From: Nostoc sp. CHAB 5834
Lineage (GTDB): Bacteria > Cyanobacteriota > Cyanobacteriia > Cyanobacteriales > Nostocaceae
DNA: 15,324 nucleotides
Direction: 5' to 3'
Assembly (NCBI GenBank): GCA_020829485.1
Contig: JAIVFU010000136.1
Location: forward strand, 1 to 15,324
Below, piece after piece: positions 13,712 through 15,324 of the stretch. The notes below the pieces were generated by a model, which ran no database searches, had not been told where the DNA came from, and worked only from the letters and a program-made list of their open reading frames with translations. Position 1 is the stretch's first letter, and every line of letters starts with the position of its first letter. A program made the translations under genes and the position numbers.

Positions 13712-15077
13712 AATAAAATCTGAGGCGAAACAAGTGCAACATGATTATTTAGAAATCCTCAATGACATTCTGCATAAGCTGCTAGAAAAAGGAAAATTTC
13801 AAGAGTTAGACACTACTAAAGACTTATCAATTTACGTTGGCAACCAACCCAAGTATAAAGGGCATCCTGATGGCGAAGTGTCCGTAAATTTGATGACTCC
13901 AGAACTGGTAGATAAAATCAAGACGGCTATCAATGACCCGCAAAACTTGAAAGGTTCTGTCCGCATCATGATTGGTAAGGATAAGGTCTATCATGTTAAG
14001 GATGGAGAGGTTTTAAGTGATAAACTGGGTTTAAGTAGCCAGATTAGCCAGAATCAATCCCAGTCTCAACAACCAGCCAAATCAGTACAACAATCTTCGA
14101 GCATTGAGGATTTACAAAAGCAGGTAGAGGCTTTACAGCAAAAGGTTCAAAACCAGCAAAGTTTGATTGATAGTTTTGCTACTCAAAAGCAATCAAGCGT
14201 TGAAGTTACTCAAAAATTATCGACAGACTTGATTAGTCTTAAACAAGCTTTTGATGCTCAACAAAAAACTATTGAGCAATTGCAGAAGGGACTGGAAGCT
14301 ATAAATAATCAAAATAACCCTGCGGTCAAGAATGCAACCTTGCATGATTGGATAAACTCGATTGAGACTAAGGCTAAGAACACTGCCAAAAATCTCTATG
14401 AACAGGTAAAAACTGCCCTCACTCCCAAAGTTGATAAAGTCAAAACCCAATTAGAGGCTCAAATTGTCACTTTAAAAGAGCAGATGAATCAACAGATGGA
14501 GTCTCTTAAAACTGAGATGAGGTCACAAGTTGCAGCTGTTAAAAATGAATTTGAATCACAGTTGGGTGTAGTTAACGATGGTATTGGTGAAGTCAAGCAG
14601 TTAGTCACTGATGAGATTCAGCATGGCATGGAGCGTCATCAATCTGCTATGGGTGCTATTCACAATAAGGTTTCAGAGGAAGTTAATACAGTCCATAAAC
14701 AGATAACTCAAGCTGTTGGTGATATCCACTCAGCAGCTAATCATACTGTGAAGCAGAATCTCGAAAAAGTTACTAACAGTGTGATGGATATTAAAGGCAA
14801 GGCTCTTGCCAAGGGTGTAGATTCCATGCTGCGTCTTTTTGGTGATCAGCATTCTGATGGTTCACGCAGTTATGAGAGTAAGAATTACAACTTTTACCAA
14901 AATGGAGATAGTATTACTGTTACAGCTAAAGATGGTCGGGCTGTGATGGTTGACGGTGATTTGACTGCTAATGCTACAGAGAATGATGTTGAATCGTTAG
15001 AGGAAGTAGGAGAGGTAGTTTCTGATTATTTAAAACATACTAATACTCAATCACAGTCAACAAAATTGAGAAGGTAA
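13704..15077 (+). CDS. Unrecognised long coiled-coil protein
   Basis: No family recognised. The 457-residue product has no signal peptide or membrane helix, so it is likely cytoplasmic. Residues 1-110 form a mixed alpha/beta domain ending in a probable beta hairpin (SVRIMIGKDK and YHVKDGEV). A Gln/Ser linker (112-130) leads into a very long helical region (about 132-375) with heptad-like spacing (DLQKQVEALQQKV, SLKTEMRSQVAAV and others) and a possible break near the NNPAVKN segment. The last 80 residues contain a second hairpin, SITVTAKDGRAVMVDGDLT, similar to the N-terminal one, then an acidic helix and a basic tail (KLRR). The gene overlaps its upstream partner by 8 bases. A rod with similar ends suggests a bridging or oligomerising role. 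It could act with the relaxosome or plasmid DNA because it follows the coupling protein gene; that is inference from position only. Confidence 0.75.
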   Translation: MDEIKSEAKQVQHDYLEILNDILHKLLEKGKFQELDTTKDLSIYVGNQPKYKGHPDGEVSVNLMTPELVDKIKTAINDPQNLKGSVRIMIGKDKVYHVKDGEVLSDKLGLSSQISQNQSQSQQPAKSVQQSSSIEDLQKQVEALQQKVQNQQSLIDSFATQKQSSVEVTQKLSTDLISLKQAFDAQQKTIEQLQKGLEAINNQNNPAVKNATLHDWINSIETKAKNTAKNLYEQVKTALTPKVDKVKTQLEAQIVTLKEQMNQQMESLKTEMRSQVAAVKNEFESQLGVVNDGIGEVKQLVTDEIQHGMERHQSAMGAIHNKVSEEVNTVHKQITQAVGDIHSAANHTVKQNLEKVTNSVMDIKGKALAKGVDSMLRLFGDQHSDGSRSYESKNYNFYQNGDSITVTAKDGRAVMVDGDLTANATENDVESLEEVGEVVSDYLKHTNTQSQSTKLRR

Positions 15078-15080
15078 TAG

Positions 15081-15117
15081 GTTTTATCTGACTTGTGCAG
15101 GTATAAAACTCAGATAA
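15081..15117 (+). other. Small alternative stems downstream of the coiled-coil gene
   Basis: Two mutually exclusive short pairings are possible. TTATCTGA (15084-15091) pairs with TCAGATAA (15110-15117), and GTTTTAT (15081-15087) pairs with ATAAAAC (15103-15109), the latter with an inner CTG/CAG. They lie directly before the strong terminator hairpin and share its first base. This could be incidental AT-rich structure. Confidence 0.3.
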
Positions 15118-15163
15118 TGAACTACCTCTGGCTGTGCGAAAATTTGAGCCAGGGGTAGTTCAT
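15117..15163. terminator. Strong hairpin between convergent genes, likely bidirectional terminator
   Basis: ATGAACTACCTCTGGCT (15117-15133) pairs with AGCCAGGGGTAGTTCAT (15147-15163). As RNA this is a 17-bp stem with one G-U wobble and a 13-base loop. It lies 40 bases after the coiled-coil gene stop and 29 bases from the stop of the convergent minus-strand gene. The T-run that follows on the plus strand (AAATTTT, 15167-15173) is short and displaced, so intrinsic termination may be imperfect; the hairpin may also protect 3' ends. Confidence 0.6.
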
Positions 15164-15191
15164 AGTAAATTTTGGTCAATTCCTTGTTGTA

Positions 15192-15324
15192 TCAGTAAAC
15201 GGTTAACCATTTTGATGAAAGCAATGCTTTTCGATATAGTTTAACCGCCTGTGTTTGATTAGTTTCACAGATCATTTGTCCCCATTGATTTAAGGGTAAC
15301 TCAGGTTGCACATAATTCACCTTC
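15192..15324 (-). CDS. C-terminal end of an unrecognised minus-strand gene (partial)
   Basis: On the minus strand an open frame enters from the right edge and ends at the stop 15192-15194, giving 43 visible residues that end in KWLTVY. The residue composition is protein-like (QPELPLNQWGQMICE, then a helix-like AVKLYRKALLSS). This fits a genuine C-terminus converging on the coiled-coil gene, with the hairpin at 15117-15163 between them. The fragment is too short to name a family; the last part could be a helix of a TPR-like or other helical domain. Confidence 0.5.
   Translation of the reverse strand, partial: KVNYVQPELPLNQWGQMICETNQTQAVKLYRKALLSSKWLTVY

Noticed and set aside
15117..15163. The hairpin considered as the subterminal end of an IS200/IS605-type element
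   Set aside because: No transposase is visible in the window and the hairpin lies exactly between two convergent gene ends, which a terminator explains better.

Overview
This window looks like part of a conjugative element, probably a plasmid, from a filamentous heterocyst-forming cyanobacterium (Nostoc/Anabaena-like). The evidence is AT-rich coding DNA, two exact HIP1 octamers (GCGATCGC), tandem heptamer repeats of the kind common in Nostocales, and several G-rich/C-rich palindromic low-complexity repeats. No replication, partition or relaxase gene is visible, so plasmid versus integrated element cannot be decided from this window.

Layout. At the left edge is the 3' end of an unrecognised gene (stop at 81-83), then about 280 bp of non-coding DNA with a weak promoter candidate. 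A type IV secretion (mating-pair formation) cluster fills 364-13067, all on the + strand. Its genes run: VirB2-like pilin (364-852), a repeat-bearing gap (853-1225), VirB4 ATPase with a VirB3-like N-terminal membrane hairpin (1226-4282), an unrecognised one-TM protein (4279-4836), a VirB5/TrbJ-like exported protein (4778-5542), a VirB6/TrbL-like membrane protein (5532-6584), a VirB8-like inner-membrane protein (6581-7297), VirB10 (7302-8837), a VirB9-like protein (8930-9769), an exported four-cysteine protein (9766-11211), and the VirD4/TraG coupling ATPase (11214-13067). From VirB4 on, most junctions are ATGA/GTGA overlaps or a few bases, so this is very likely one translationally coupled operon.

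After a repeat-rich gap (13068-13309) comes an overlapping gene pair: a 133-residue acidic protein and a 457-residue protein with a very long coiled-coil core. A strong hairpin at 15117-15163 separates this pair from the 3' end of a gene on the opposite strand (15192-15324).

How it works together (inference from families): VirB4 and VirD4 are the ATPases, and VirB6/VirB8 plus the VirB3-like hairpin form the inner-membrane platform. VirB10/VirB9 form the core channel across the periplasm, and VirB2 is the pilin with the VirB5-like protein its possible accessory. The gene order matches my recollection of the cyanobacterial MPF type C (the alr7204-alr7212 cluster of Nostoc PCC 7120), so the system as a whole is probably known in outline. 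The less ordinary parts are the VirB3-VirB4 fusion, the HTH-like tail on the VirB9-like protein, palindromic repeats that have become coding sequence in two transfer genes, and the unexplained coiled-coil gene pair.
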